Program-made: the position numbers and the translations under genes
DNA from: Bin5 sp022821545
GTDB taxonomy: Bacteria > Chloroflexota > Anaerolineae > Caldilineales > Caldilineaceae
Direction: 5' to 3'
Length of the DNA stretch: 64,000 nt
NCBI GenBank assembly: GCA_963664085.2
Contig: CAXXLO010000002.1
Location: 1,736,001 to 1,800,000, forward strand
Part shown: piece by piece, positions 7,935-15,898 of the stretch
How positions within the stretch are numbered: position 1 is the stretch's first letter
Layout: each line of letters begins with the position of its first letter
The notes under the pieces: model-generated
The model's input: only the letters and a program-made list of their open reading frames with translations
What the model was told of the DNA's origin: nothing
Databases searched by the model: none

Positions 7935-10526
7935 CTAAAAACCTACAAAGGAGACCACCGCCGCTTCGCCCGCGGCCAACTCCAGCTCGGCGCTGATCGC
8001 CAGCTCTGGGCAGTGGACCAGGTAGGCGCCCGGCGGGAACGGTCCGAAGTCGGCGCGGCTGGACGGCTCTGCCTCTCCGGGCTCGCTGGCGGCCAGCTCT
8101 TCCATGCCGCTGTCTGCGCCGGTCACGATGATCGTCAGATCGGCCTGACCCGCCCACTGCACGCGGATCATCCCTGGCGCAGCCGCGCCCGTCCGGATGC
8201 GCGTCTGCCGGCGCCATCCTTCCTCCGTCTGCCACAACTGGATGCTGAGCCGGTCACCCGCGTCGAGGTGAATCCCCCAACTCCCGGAACCTTCAGCGTA
8301 GAGGTCGTAGTCGCCGGCCGGCAGGCTCTCGAACCTGAATTCGCCCGAAGGTTCCACCCGGGTTACGTAGCGCTGCCTGTGCGCGCCCACCAGCGCCACC
8401 TGCTGCGAAGGCCGCGAGCTTCCCAGCGGCTGCCTGGCGCGCGCAGACGCGCCAGCGGTTCCCGGCTGCATCGGTCCCTGCGGCTGCATTTGGCCGTGCA
8501 GCGACGCAGGCTCCGGCAGCGGCGGCAGCGCCTCTTCCGGCAGGAGGATGAGGTCGCAGCGGGGCTTGTTGCGCCCATCCAAAACAAGCGGGCGCGGCCA
8601 GTTAAGCAGGCGCCTCTGTTTCACATCCAGAAAATATCTGCCGGCCGGCAGGCCGCTGAAGAGATAGCCGCCATCCGCGTCCACTTCCGCCAGACGCTCG
8701 CCGGGCCCCCCTTCAGGCTCCTCGGCGCGCAGCCGCACGGTGCAGCCCTGCCCGCCCTCCACGCTGCCGCTGATCTCCGACGCCCGCGGAGCGGCCCTCT
8801 TTTCATCATAGGAGTAGGCGAAGAGCAGATGGGTCTCCATTCCCACCTCGATCGAGACCTCGCACTTCAGGGGCGTCGGGCCGCTGTCCGGCAGCCCCAG
8901 TATCTCCAGCTGGTAGCTGCCGGCCGCCAGCGGCCCCGTCTCGCACTGGGCTGTCTGGGCATGGCTGCTACGCGCCAGCGGCACGACCCAGCTCTTCTGT
9001 TCGCCGTCGCTGATACGCAGCGCGGGCGGGCGCGTCCGCCGGCCCCCTTCATCGGTCCCGCTCTCCGCACTTGCCGGATTGGGCAGAAATTCCACGTCGC
9101 AGATCAACATGCCGTCATCCAGCACAGTGCGCTGTTCGATCTCAAAACCCCATCCGTAAGCCGTCAGGTCACAGACCAGCTCCTGGGCCGGCCCAAGTTC
9201 GAGCGCTTCGACGCGGCTGCCCACCGGGTCGGTCACCTCCAGGCTGTAATGGCCCGCCGGCAGGTCTACAAAGCGGTAGACGCCGCTCGTTCTGGCGATC
9301 GTTTCGTAAGCGAAGCCGTCACTGTGCGTAAGGCGGACCTGCGCGCCTGCTCCGCCGCGTACTTTACCGCTCAAGACACTACTCCCCGCTGGCCGGAATC
9401 CGTAGCGCGAAGCGAGGACCGGGGCCTGAGGCGCGCCTTCGTTTCGCCCTGCGAGCGCCCTGGGCCGTTTGGGCTCCGTCTTGAGCAGGGGAACGATGGG
9501 GAGCGTCGACCAGCCGAACGTCTCAGCAACGGGGGCCCGCCCCGCCGGCAGCGAATGCGGTCTTCCCTCCCCGCTCTCTCCCTGGCCTTGCGCCAGATGG
9601 AGCGGGCTATACCACGCGCTCCGCTCGTCCACGGCGCCCTCGCCCTCCAGCGCACTGTGCGCCAGCAACCAGAAGGCGGTGCAAAAGTAGTAGTCCGGCG
9701 CCGGCGGCGTGCGGCGGCCCGTGCCCATCATCGCCCGGCAGATCTCGAGTGTCTGTTCTGTATGCAGCGCGGTCGTCGTCGCGGGGTAGCGCGGGTCCGC
9801 GTCTTCATTGATCAAGTAGCCGTTCGCCGTCGAGAGGACCGGCAGGCTGCGGCCAATCAACTGCACGACCTCGTCGTTCAGCCGTTCAAACGCCCGCCAG
9901 TGCGTGCGCTGCGACTGCAACTGCGGCGCGCCTTCAGTGTGGGCCGCGTCATCGGGATAGTGGGGCGGACGGTTGCCGGAATAGTTGTGGATCGCGAGCC
10001 AGACCGGTTGGTCGAACAGCGCTTCACCTCCGGCCCGTGCGATCTCCTCCAGCAGCGGCCAGTCCCCTTCGGGCGTCAGCGCCGGGACCGCCGGCAAACC
10101 GCCCCGTTCCAGAACGGCTTGCATATTGGCCGCGGCTGCCCGCGCCGTCACCGCGAGCGCATCGTCCGGCAGCCTCGCCCGCCCCCAGAAAGCCGCCCCG
10201 TCCGGTTCGCCGTCGAGCTCAAAGTAGCGCACACCGGCGGCGACCAGCCTCTCCACCTCCGCCAACTCTTCGGCCAGGAGAGGGCCCGGGCCCGCGGTCT
10301 CCCGCACGACCTGAACGATGGGCATAATGCGGGCAGCGAGCAGCGCCTTCGACAGCTGCAGCGCGCCGCGCTGGTCCGCAATCTTGACCCACTTCACGCC
10401 CAATTCGATCAGTTCCCGCAGCCAGAACGCTTCCACCATCTCAAGCGCCGCCGCGCTCACACCGGCGCACCAGTGGACGCCGATACCTGTATCATCTTCA
10501 GGGCGGGGATATTCGTGCAACTCCAT
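7935..10526 (-). CDS. Large protein: TIM-barrel-like N-terminus plus Cna-B/carboxypeptidase-regulatory-like repeats
   Basis: 863 residues. The first ~230 resemble a glycoside-hydrolase-type barrel, with LGVKWVKIADQRGALQ, IMPIVQVVRETAGPGP and YFELDGEPDG, but I cannot assign catalytic residues. After about residue 390 come at least three beta-sandwich repeats of the 'extension then DLPAGHYSLEV' type: FVDLPAGHYSLEV, FSGLPAGRYFLDV and FESLPAGDYDLYAEG. A Pro/Gln-rich linker precedes the third. No signal peptide is evident at the chosen ATG. The start 10526 gives a plausible MELHEYPRPEDDTGIGVHW. It could act on or bind surface glycans, but this is inference. Confidence 0.6.
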   Translation of the reverse strand: MELHEYPRPEDDTGIGVHWCAGVSAAALEMVEAFWLRELIELGVKWVKIADQRGALQLSKALLAARIMPIVQVVRETAGPGPLLAEELAEVERLVAAGVRYFELDGEPDGAAFWGRARLPDDALAVTARAAAANMQAVLERGGLPAVPALTPEGDWPLLEEIARAGGEALFDQPVWLAIHNYSGNRPPHYPDDAAHTEGAPQLQSQRTHWRAFERLNDEVVQLIGRSLPVLSTANGYLINEDADPRYPATTTALHTEQTLEICRAMMGTGRRTPPAPDYYFCTAFWLLAHSALEGEGAVDERSAWYSPLHLAQGQGESGEGRPHSLPAGRAPVAETFGWSTLPIVPLLKTEPKRPRALAGRNEGAPQAPVLASRYGFRPAGSSVLSGKVRGGAGAQVRLTHSDGFAYETIARTSGVYRFVDLPAGHYSLEVTDPVGSRVEALELGPAQELVCDLTAYGWGFEIEQRTVLDDGMLICDVEFLPNPASAESGTDEGGRRTRPPALRISDGEQKSWVVPLARSSHAQTAQCETGPLAAGSYQLEILGLPDSGPTPLKCEVSIEVGMETHLLFAYSYDEKRAAPRASEISGSVEGGQGCTVRLRAEEPEGGPGERLAEVDADGGYLFSGLPAGRYFLDVKQRRLLNWPRPLVLDGRNKPRCDLILLPEEALPPLPEPASLHGQMQPQGPMQPGTAGASARARQPLGSSRPSQQVALVGAHRQRYVTRVEPSGEFRFESLPAGDYDLYAEGSGSWGIHLDAGDRLSIQLWQTEEGWRRQTRIRTGAAAPGMIRVQWAGQADLTIIVTGADSGMEELAASEPGEAEPSSRADFGPFPPGAYLVHCPELAISAELELAAGEAAVVSFVGF

Positions 10527-10921
10527 AAGGGGTCATTATACAGCCGTTCACAACCGGTGACTAGCGGTCGGGAGATGCGACCAGCAGACGCCGACGACAA
10601 AGTTGCCGGCGTTTGCAGCTGCCGGCGGATTGTCTTTCTGACCGCACGTGCTGTAAACTAGACTCGAATTTCGTCCGATCCGGCAATGCGGATGTATCGT
10701 CATTTAGCCAAATCCCGTCTGAACTGCATAATAGGTCGCCAAAGTCGACGACTTTGGAGCCTGGCGTACACGCTTTGCGCTCAGGATGCGTCATAATCTA
10801 GTAATCTGCCCGCCTGGCGTCCCGCGGAGAGAACGCGCAATACCAAAGGGCGCCTTCCCTGCGGCGGGAATCCTGTTAACCGCGAACCTCTCGCCATGAA
10901 CAGCTGACAAGAGGAAAACCC
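10527..10921. promoter_or_regulatory. Divergent intergenic region with 19-bp palindrome upstream of moxR
   Basis: 395 bases between two divergent genes. A perfect palindrome, CCAAAGTCGACGACTTTGG (9-bp arms, one-base centre), lies at 10739-10757 and could be an operator. AAGAGGAAAA just before ATG 10922 is the moxR ribosome-binding site. I found no certain promoter pair. Short open frames in the region look non-coding. Confidence 0.4.
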
Positions 10922-11875
10922 ATGCAAGAAGTGCAAGCCGTCGCCAATCGCATTATCGCCAACGTCGAGAAGGTCATCATCGGCAAGGACCGCGAAGTCC
11001 GCATGACCGTGGTGGCTTTGCTGTGCGAGGGCCACCTCCTGATTGAAGATGTCCCCGGCGTCGGCAAGACAATGCTGGCCAGGGCAATCGCCCGCACCGT
11101 TGGCAGCACCTACCGCCGCATTCAGTTTACGCCCGACATGCTGCCCAGCGACGTCACCGGTGTCAGCGTTTTCAATCAAAAGACGCTGGAATTTGAATTC
11201 CGGCCCGGCCCGATCATGGCCCAGATCGTTCTCTCCGACGAGATCAACCGCGCGACACCCAAGACACAGTCCGCCCTCCTGGAAGCGATGGAGGAGCGCC
11301 AGGTCACCGTCGACGGCACCACGTATGACATGGCGCGGCCGTTTCTCGTGCTCGCCACCCAGAACCCGATCGAATACGAGGGAACCTTTCCCCTGCCGGA
11401 AGCGCAAGTAGACCGCTTCCTGATGCGGATCAGACTGGGCTACCCGCTGAAGGCGCACGAGGTCAACATCCTCGGACTGCAGGCGTTGACGCATCCCATC
11501 GAGGCTCTGGAGAGAACCGTCTCCGTCGAAGAGCTCTCAAAGGCCCAGGAGGCGGTGCGCGATATGTATGTCGACGACAGCGTCAAGGAGTATATCGTCG
11601 ACCTTGTCTCCACAACCCGCGATCATCCCGACGTCTACCTCGGCGCCAGCCCGCGCGGCAGTCTGGCCCTCTTTCGCGCGGCCCGCGCCTGGGCCGCAAT
11701 CGACGGTCGCGAATATGTGCTGCCCGACGATGTCAAACTCCTGGCCGAGTCGACGCTCGCCCACAGGCTCATCGTCAGCCCTTCCGCCCGCATCAAGAAT
11801 GTAGACGCCGCACAAGTTATTGAGGACGCGCTCGCCCATACACCCGTACCAGGGAGCCGCGTAAGAGCCGCTTGA
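10922..11875 (+). CDS. MoxR-family AAA+ ATPase
   Basis: 317 residues, the usual MoxR length. Walker A is EDVPGVGKTMLARA near residue 45. Walker B and its downstream helix are VLSDEINRATPKTQSALLEA, followed by the family's ATQNPIEYEGTFPLPEAQVD and a C-terminal lid with LGASPRGSLALFRAARAWA. MoxR proteins work as chaperone-like ATPases, often with DUF58 and von Willebrand-type proteins. The next gene, 73 bases on, is a DUF58 protein, so this is the standard pair. AAGAGGAAAA precedes the ATG at a good distance. Confidence 0.93.
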   Translation: MQEVQAVANRIIANVEKVIIGKDREVRMTVVALLCEGHLLIEDVPGVGKTMLARAIARTVGSTYRRIQFTPDMLPSDVTGVSVFNQKTLEFEFRPGPIMAQIVLSDEINRATPKTQSALLEAMEERQVTVDGTTYDMARPFLVLATQNPIEYEGTFPLPEAQVDRFLMRIRLGYPLKAHEVNILGLQALTHPIEALERTVSVEELSKAQEAVRDMYVDDSVKEYIVDLVSTTRDHPDVYLGASPRGSLALFRAARAWAAIDGREYVLPDDVKLLAESTLAHRLIVSPSARIKNVDAAQVIEDALAHTPVPGSRVRAA

Positions 11876-11948
11876 ACATCAGAGAGGGAGAGGGGATGGA
11901 CTTCAGGGAGCTACTCTCGCCTCACTCCTCACCCCTCTCGCCCCGCCT

Positions 11949-13250
11949 ATGTCTTCACGCCTCATCTTCCTGCTTGCCGCTCTCGTCACCTCCTGGGGCT
12001 TCGCGCTCAACAGTGGGCGCCCGCTCGCCTTCAACCTCGCCTACCTCATAAGCGGCATCCTCGCGCTAAGCTATTTCTGGTCCTGGACCAGCACGCGCGC
12101 CATTCATATCAATCGCCATACCCGCGCTCGCCGCAGCCAGGTGGGACAGCACTTTGAAGAGAGTTTTGAGGTGCGCAACCAGGGACGGCTACCCAAACTC
12201 TGGCTCGAAGTGCGGGACTTTTCGACGGTGCCCTTCCACGGCGCCAGCCGGGTCGTCAACCATCTGCAGGGCCGCGCCCGCCATCGCTGGCAGGTGCGCA
12301 CCTACTGCCAGCAGCGCGGCTATTACCGCCTGGGCCCAATGCGTCTCCTCAGCGGGGATCCCCTGGGCCTCTTCTCCATCAACCAGACGCTGAGCCAGAC
12401 CAGCGACCTGATCGTCTATCCCGCAACGGTCACTCTCTCCGCGTTTCAGCCCCCCGCCGCCGACCTCGCCGGCGGCGAAGCCCTCAGCCGCCGCGCCCAA
12501 TACATCACCACCAACGTCTCCGGCATCCGCGAATACGCGCCCGGCGACAGCTTCAACCGCATCCACTGGCTGACCACCGCCCGCACCGGCCGGCTGATGA
12601 CGAGAGAGTTCGAGCTCGACCCGTCGGCCGATATCTGGCTCTTTCTCGACCTCCACAGCGGCGCCGCGCACAGCCTGCCGTGGAGGCTGTCGCCCCCGGA
12701 AGCGGGCGTCTTCGGCCTCAGCGGCCGCAAACGGGACGATGCCCTGGAACTGGCCCCCAGCACGCTCGAGTACGCGGTGACGGCAGCGGCCAGCATCGCC
12801 CGCTACTTCCTGCTCCGCAACCGGGCCGTCGGCCTCATCTGGCACGGCGCACAGCGCTATCTCCTGCAGATCGATCGGGGGGAGCGCCAGATGCGCAAAA
12901 TGCTGGAAGCGCTCGCCGTCGTCTCGGCAGAGGGAAGCGTCCCCTTCGACCAGCTGCTGGTGACTGAGGGTGTTCGGCTCAATCGCAACGACATGATCCT
13001 GGCCATCACGGCGGACCCCGACCCCGAATGGGTGCGCGCCCTGCGCGAAATCCGCCGCCGCGGCGTCCACAGCGTCGCCATCGTCGTCGACGGTTCAACC
13101 TTCGGCGGCCAGGCGTCCTACCAGGAGCTGACACACGAACTGGCTCTCTCCAACATCCCTACCTACCAGGTCCAGCGCGGCGACGATATCGGCGCCGTCC
13201 TCGGCCGCCCCAACAACGGCGATCAGCGGCCCGAGATCGCCAGCCTGTAG
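11949..13250 (+). CDS. DUF58 domain protein, partner of MoxR
   Basis: 433 residues. There are two N-terminal membrane segments (LIFLLAALVTSWGFAL and LAYLISGILALSYFW), a beta-rich linker, then the DUF58 core with YAPGDSFNRIHWLTTARTG and LMTREFELDPSADIW, followed by a vWA-like part (LFLDLHSG). It probably forms a membrane-anchored complex with the upstream MoxR ATPase. The ATG at 11949 lies after a CT-rich spacer with no strong ribosome-binding site, so the exact start is less sure than the family. Confidence 0.88.
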   Translation: MSSRLIFLLAALVTSWGFALNSGRPLAFNLAYLISGILALSYFWSWTSTRAIHINRHTRARRSQVGQHFEESFEVRNQGRLPKLWLEVRDFSTVPFHGASRVVNHLQGRARHRWQVRTYCQQRGYYRLGPMRLLSGDPLGLFSINQTLSQTSDLIVYPATVTLSAFQPPAADLAGGEALSRRAQYITTNVSGIREYAPGDSFNRIHWLTTARTGRLMTREFELDPSADIWLFLDLHSGAAHSLPWRLSPPEAGVFGLSGRKRDDALELAPSTLEYAVTAAASIARYFLLRNRAVGLIWHGAQRYLLQIDRGERQMRKMLEALAVVSAEGSVPFDQLLVTEGVRLNRNDMILAITADPDPEWVRALREIRRRGVHSVAIVVDGSTFGGQASYQELTHELALSNIPTYQVQRGDDIGAVLGRPNNGDQRPEIASL

Positions 13251-13254
13251 ACCG

Positions 13255-13318
13255 CCCGCACCCAGAGCATCCCGCACCCAGAGCATCCCGCACCCAGAGC
13301 ATCCCCCACCCAGAGCGA
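13255..13318. repeat. Four tandem 16-bp repeats
   Basis: The unit CCCGCACCCAGAGCAT occurs three times exactly and a fourth time with changes, starting five bases after the DUF58 stop codon. It has no hairpin potential of its own and is most likely a simple sequence expansion. The following ~260 bases up to the PIN remnant hold nothing I can identify. Confidence 0.9.
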
Positions 13319-13581
13319 GCCGTCATTCGCCTGCATTGTTACAGACCCATCGCAGATTCCTGACGGGATCGTTCTGATACAGCCAAATCGTCGTTGAAGG
13401 CGTTATCGCTGCGCTTCATAAGGGCGATCTACTGTCAGCAGCGAACACCCCAACCTCCACATTTCAGGTCCAGAACACAAACCAGCCTGGCAGCGTGTGG
13501 TTTAGAGGAGGGGATTCAAACTGGGTTGAATGAGGAGACAAAGCGTCGGGGTAATCCTACAAAACCGGGGCAAATGCTTCC

Positions 13582-13716
13582 TTACACATGCCGTATGCAC
13601 GTCGAGCGCTCGTACGAGAGGTGTACGAGAGTTCCACGAGAGGTTACGAGAGTTTGCGTGAAAAAAAGGAGTCTCGCAACACTGACCCAGACATTTGTAT
13701 CCAACACAATCCTCAT
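13582..13716 (-). pseudogene. Truncated PIN-domain toxin fragment
   Basis: Read from the ATG at 13716, the first residues are MRIVLDTNVWVSVA, the typical start of a PIN-family toxin with its first catalytic Asp. After this the frame turns into unrelated sequence and stops after 44 codons, against about 130-140 for an intact toxin. The foreign tail is made of tandem copies of TACGAGAG (13612-13655). The start follows the antitoxin stop by two bases, as in an operon. Three of the four catalytic acids are absent, so it cannot be an active nuclease. Confidence 0.7.
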
Positions 13717-13718
13717 CA

Positions 13719-13871
13719 CTATCTACCACGTACAGCGGCAAGCGCTTCTTCTATCTCTTTCTGTATTTCTTCCTCTGACACATCAGGCATCTGTGCGTAC
13801 ACTTCATCGAGAAACGGTGTATTTTTATGAATTTGTTCATAAATATGTCCGCAATGTCCGCTCAAAAGCAT
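13719..13871 (-). CDS. Probable antitoxin of a broken PIN toxin-antitoxin pair
   Basis: A 50-residue acidic protein with NTPFLDEVYAQMPDVSEEEI followed by a charged helix and AVRGR at the end. The composition and length match small antitoxins found directly before PIN toxin genes, and the next start codon downstream opens a PIN fragment. ATG 13871 is the last sensible start; the frame also runs upstream into a CRISPR repeat copy, which I take as chance. With its toxin lost it would be an orphan. Confidence 0.5.
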   Translation of the reverse strand: MLLSGHCGHIYEQIHKNTPFLDEVYAQMPDVSEEEIQKEIEEALAAVRGR

Positions 13872-13978
13872 TTTTTTGGCACGATTTTGGGTTATTTCAG
13901 GTCGTAATTCGACGGTAGGTGTGCGGATTGGGCAGGTTATGACCGCACAGATCGTCGCCAAAGCCGCACAGTAACACC

Positions 13979-14015
13979 GTTTCAATCCCCTCACGAGGAT
14001 TCGTTCTTCTCTGAC
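13979..14015 (-). CRISPR. Orphan copy of the type III-B CRISPR repeat
   Basis: A complete 37-bp copy identical to repeats 1-6 of the main array (the CCCCTCACG variant), lying 2.05 kb from the array's trailer end. No second repeat follows within a spacer length on either side. It probably marks either the original end of a longer array or a repeat left by recombination. Confidence 0.9.
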
Positions 14016-14038
14016 GGTCTCCTTTGGGATTTGGATGG

Positions 14039-14404
14039 TCAGGCTTGTTTGCGCTGTTTCTGCGCCAGATAACGGGCTCTTTCCTTGTTGCGACGCTTGA
14101 TGCGTCTGCGACCGAAAAAGGTCTTGGCGTCCTGTTTGTCTCGCGTCGCGCGCAGCTCGTTGGCTTTGGCGAGATGGCTTTTGCGGCTGAGCAGACTTTC
14201 TCTGCGAACGGCTTCAAGTTCTCCCCGGCTCATATTACGGAGCTGGAGACATTCATACAGCAGCTCTTCGTCGTCATGTTGTCTGGACTCGGTGACGGTT
14301 TCCCCGTCCATCCTGCGGATTAGGCGCTCGGCGGCCTCGAACTTCTCTTTGGCCGCCTTAGCGCACTGATACTGGAGAATGATGTCGGCGTCGGTTATTT
14401 TCAT
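14039..14404 (-). CDS. Hypothetical basic helical protein, 121 residues
   Basis: I do not recognise the family. The protein is rich in charged residues and predicted to be all-helical. It has an acidic-to-neutral N-terminal half (MKITDADIILQYQCAKAAKE) and a strongly basic C-terminus (FFGRRRIKRRNKERARYLAQ). The start at 14404 is preceded by AAAGGAA at good spacing; a start 11 codons further upstream lacks one. It lies between the orphan CRISPR repeat and the DUF6602 gene. A nucleic-acid-binding role fits the charge pattern but is only inference. Confidence 0.55.
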   Translation of the reverse strand: MKITDADIILQYQCAKAAKEKFEAAERLIRRMDGETVTESRQHDDEELLYECLQLRNMSRGELEAVRRESLLSRKSHLAKANELRATRDKQDAKTFFGRRRIKRRNKERARYLAQKQRKQA

Positions 14405-14473
14405 TGGCTTTCCTTTGGGGATTATATACCTATGCACATTAAAGGCAATGTTTAGTGTATTTGAATTTAAGTT

Positions 14474-14707
14474 TCACCTCTTTCCGCCAACATGATTCTC
14501 CATCATCGGGCGTTTGTTGTGATTCGTTTGAGTTCTGCGTGGGTCAGGAGCGCCGATGTTGATCTGTACTATTTCTTCTGAACATCCAGACACAACTGTG
14601 CTTTCCTGAAAAACAGACTCGTTAATCTTTCTTATATGAGGGAAGTTCTGGCGGGCTTTTTGGTGGCTTCTGCGGATCGCTGCTGGACAAAACAAACGTT
14701 CATCCAT
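14474..14707 (-). CDS. Possible small protein coupled to the DUF6602 gene
   Basis: 77 codons from ATG 14707, overlapping the end of the upstream gene in ATGGATGA, which would allow translational coupling. The sequence (MDERLFCPAAIRRSHQKARQ at the start) matches nothing I know and has a mixed composition. It could equally be a chance frame in the 3' region. Confidence 0.25.
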   Translation of the reverse strand: MDERLFCPAAIRRSHQKARQNFPHIRKINESVFQESTVVSGCSEEIVQINIGAPDPRRTQTNHNKRPMMENHVGGKR

Positions 14708-15518
14708 CTTGCATAACGCTTTCTGCGATTTTATCAATCCAAGTTTCATAATTGAATTTTGAAAAATTCATAATCCAACTATTATGTTGTATGGAGTGGA
14801 GAGACGAGGCTATTGCCATAGGTTCACTTCTATGGCCAAACCAACGATACCATCCTTCTTTTATGTGTTCTGTAATTGGTGTCCCGTCAGGATTACATAC
14901 CTGCACGTCAAAAGCAATCCGAACTAACACGTACTTTCCCAATACGTGGATAAGATTTGGTCTACGATCCAAAGGGATATGTTTATTCTGAGCATAGAAT
15001 TCACAGATATGTTTATATAGCGTCTCTTTTTCTATCGCATCGTAAGATAAAATGACTTTATATGGGATGTCATTCCAACGAGGTTGACCAACTTTCAAAA
15101 GAGGGTGAGTTATTCCTTCAGGGTTAGGCATCCTCGGAATTTCAGCGCAGTTTTCTAACGCTCTGTAAAGTTCATTCTTGTCCAGATTCGACTTAACCTC
15201 TGCAACACCGATTGTTCCCTCCAACGGAGCGATGCGGTGAGTCCAGTTGTCCATTTGAAAAACAGGGGTGTTCCCCGCCGTTACTATCACATCAAGTTGT
15301 TTGGAGACGGTTCCATTTGAGTCAAAAACGTATCCTCCCAAAAACACATCGCACATTTTTGGTAGATGGCGTTCAAGAAGTTTTCGGTAAACTTCCTCTC
15401 TTTCTGTACCAACTCCTGATGGGTTAGTCAAAATCTTTGCCTGTTCCGATTCGGTAAGCAGACTTTTAGCGATTTGGGTATAGTAGTTTTTTAGATCAGA
15501 GAAAACGTCAATGTTCAT
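14700..15518 (-). CDS. DUF6602-like protein with PD-(D/E)XK nuclease motif
   Basis: 272 residues. The segment VSKQLDVIVTAGNTPVFQ followed about 30 residues later by GTIGVAEVKSNLDKNEL gives Asp76 and Glu107-x-Lys109, the D...ExK pattern of PD-(D/E)XK nucleases. The preceding LLERHLPKMCDVFLGGYVFD is typical of DUF6602. Such proteins occur in defence islands, but I know of no proven activity. The base composition is clearly AT-richer than the flanking chromosome, which points to horizontal transfer. It sits between the III-B array trailer and an orphan repeat. ATG 15518 gives MNIDVFSDLKNYYTQIAKSL. Confidence 0.65.
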   Translation of the reverse strand: MNIDVFSDLKNYYTQIAKSLLTESEQAKILTNPSGVGTEREEVYRKLLERHLPKMCDVFLGGYVFDSNGTVSKQLDVIVTAGNTPVFQMDNWTHRIAPLEGTIGVAEVKSNLDKNELYRALENCAEIPRMPNPEGITHPLLKVGQPRWNDIPYKVILSYDAIEKETLYKHICEFYAQNKHIPLDRRPNLIHVLGKYVLVRIAFDVQVCNPDGTPITEHIKEGWYRWFGHRSEPMAIASSLHSIQHNSWIMNFSKFNYETWIDKIAESVMQDG

Positions 15519-15733
15519 AGTTTTAAGTGTCCTTTAAGGGCTATGGAGTGGGAAATCCGCTAGGTGTATAATCGCCATAAAACTCCAAGATCGCCTCTCG
15601 GAGAGTCATGCTTTCGGGCACTGGGCCTCTTCCTGTTTCAGTATCGCCGCTTGTGTCTGGATGACAAAATCGACAAAGAAATGTGTTGGATAGGGTAGGC
15701 GGCCAGCGAGTTACCATCTCTGGCACTTTTCCT

Positions 15734-15768
15734 GCCGCCCCCCTCCGAACCGTGCGTGCAATTTTCAC
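15734..15768 (-). other. Possible group II intron scrap
   Basis: On the minus strand this reads GTGAAAATTGCACG and then CGCACGGTTCGGAGGGGGGC, a combination often seen just before the ORF of bacterial group II introns. No reverse transcriptase or domain V/VI is present. About 200 bases between this and the DUF6602 gene (15519-15733) hold no gene I can support. Confidence 0.35.
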
Positions 15769-15775
15769 TACGCTG

Positions 15776-15865
15776 CGGTCTATCCCCGCGTGTGCGGGGG
15801 AACCGCCCTCGCTGCGGGAGAGTCGCCAGGGGGTTGCGGTCTATCCCCGCGTGTGCGGGGGAACC
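15776..15865. CRISPR. Two-repeat type I-E-like mini-array
   Basis: Two identical 29-bp repeats (15776-15804 and 15837-15865) flank one 32-bp spacer (15805-15836). The repeat is of the I-E class, CGGTCTATCCCCGCG then TGTGCGGGGGAACC, with a CCCCGC/GCGGGG stem. Both 29 and 32 are the canonical type I-E sizes. The shared sequence extends two bases upstream (TG). No cas3, cas8e or other I-E genes are in the window. Confidence 0.88.
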
Positions 15866-15898
15866 CCAAATGTGCATAGATATATAATCGCCTTTCCT

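Noticed and set aside
6647..7996. Long plus-strand frame opposite the solute-binding protein
   Set aside because: It is a shadow frame caused by high GC at third codon positions; the minus strand has a complete lipoprotein with family motifs.
7920..10661. 913-codon plus-strand frame opposite the 863-residue protein
   Set aside because: Very Arg/Gln/Ala-rich with no motifs. The minus strand shows repeated domain patterns, so the plus frame is a GC-driven shadow.
13255..13318. 16-bp tandem repeats as a CRISPR-like array
   Set aside because: The units are directly adjacent without spacers and lack dyad symmetry.
13394..13918. Long open frame on the plus strand over the antitoxin/PIN region
   Set aside because: It runs antisense through the recognisable antitoxin and PIN fragment, and its own product has no protein-like features.
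15541..15768. 75-codon minus-strand frame between the DUF6602 gene and the I-E mini-array
   Set aside because: It starts inside the possible intron scrap, lacks a ribosome-binding site and matches nothing I recognise. Only its last 22 residues look protein-like.
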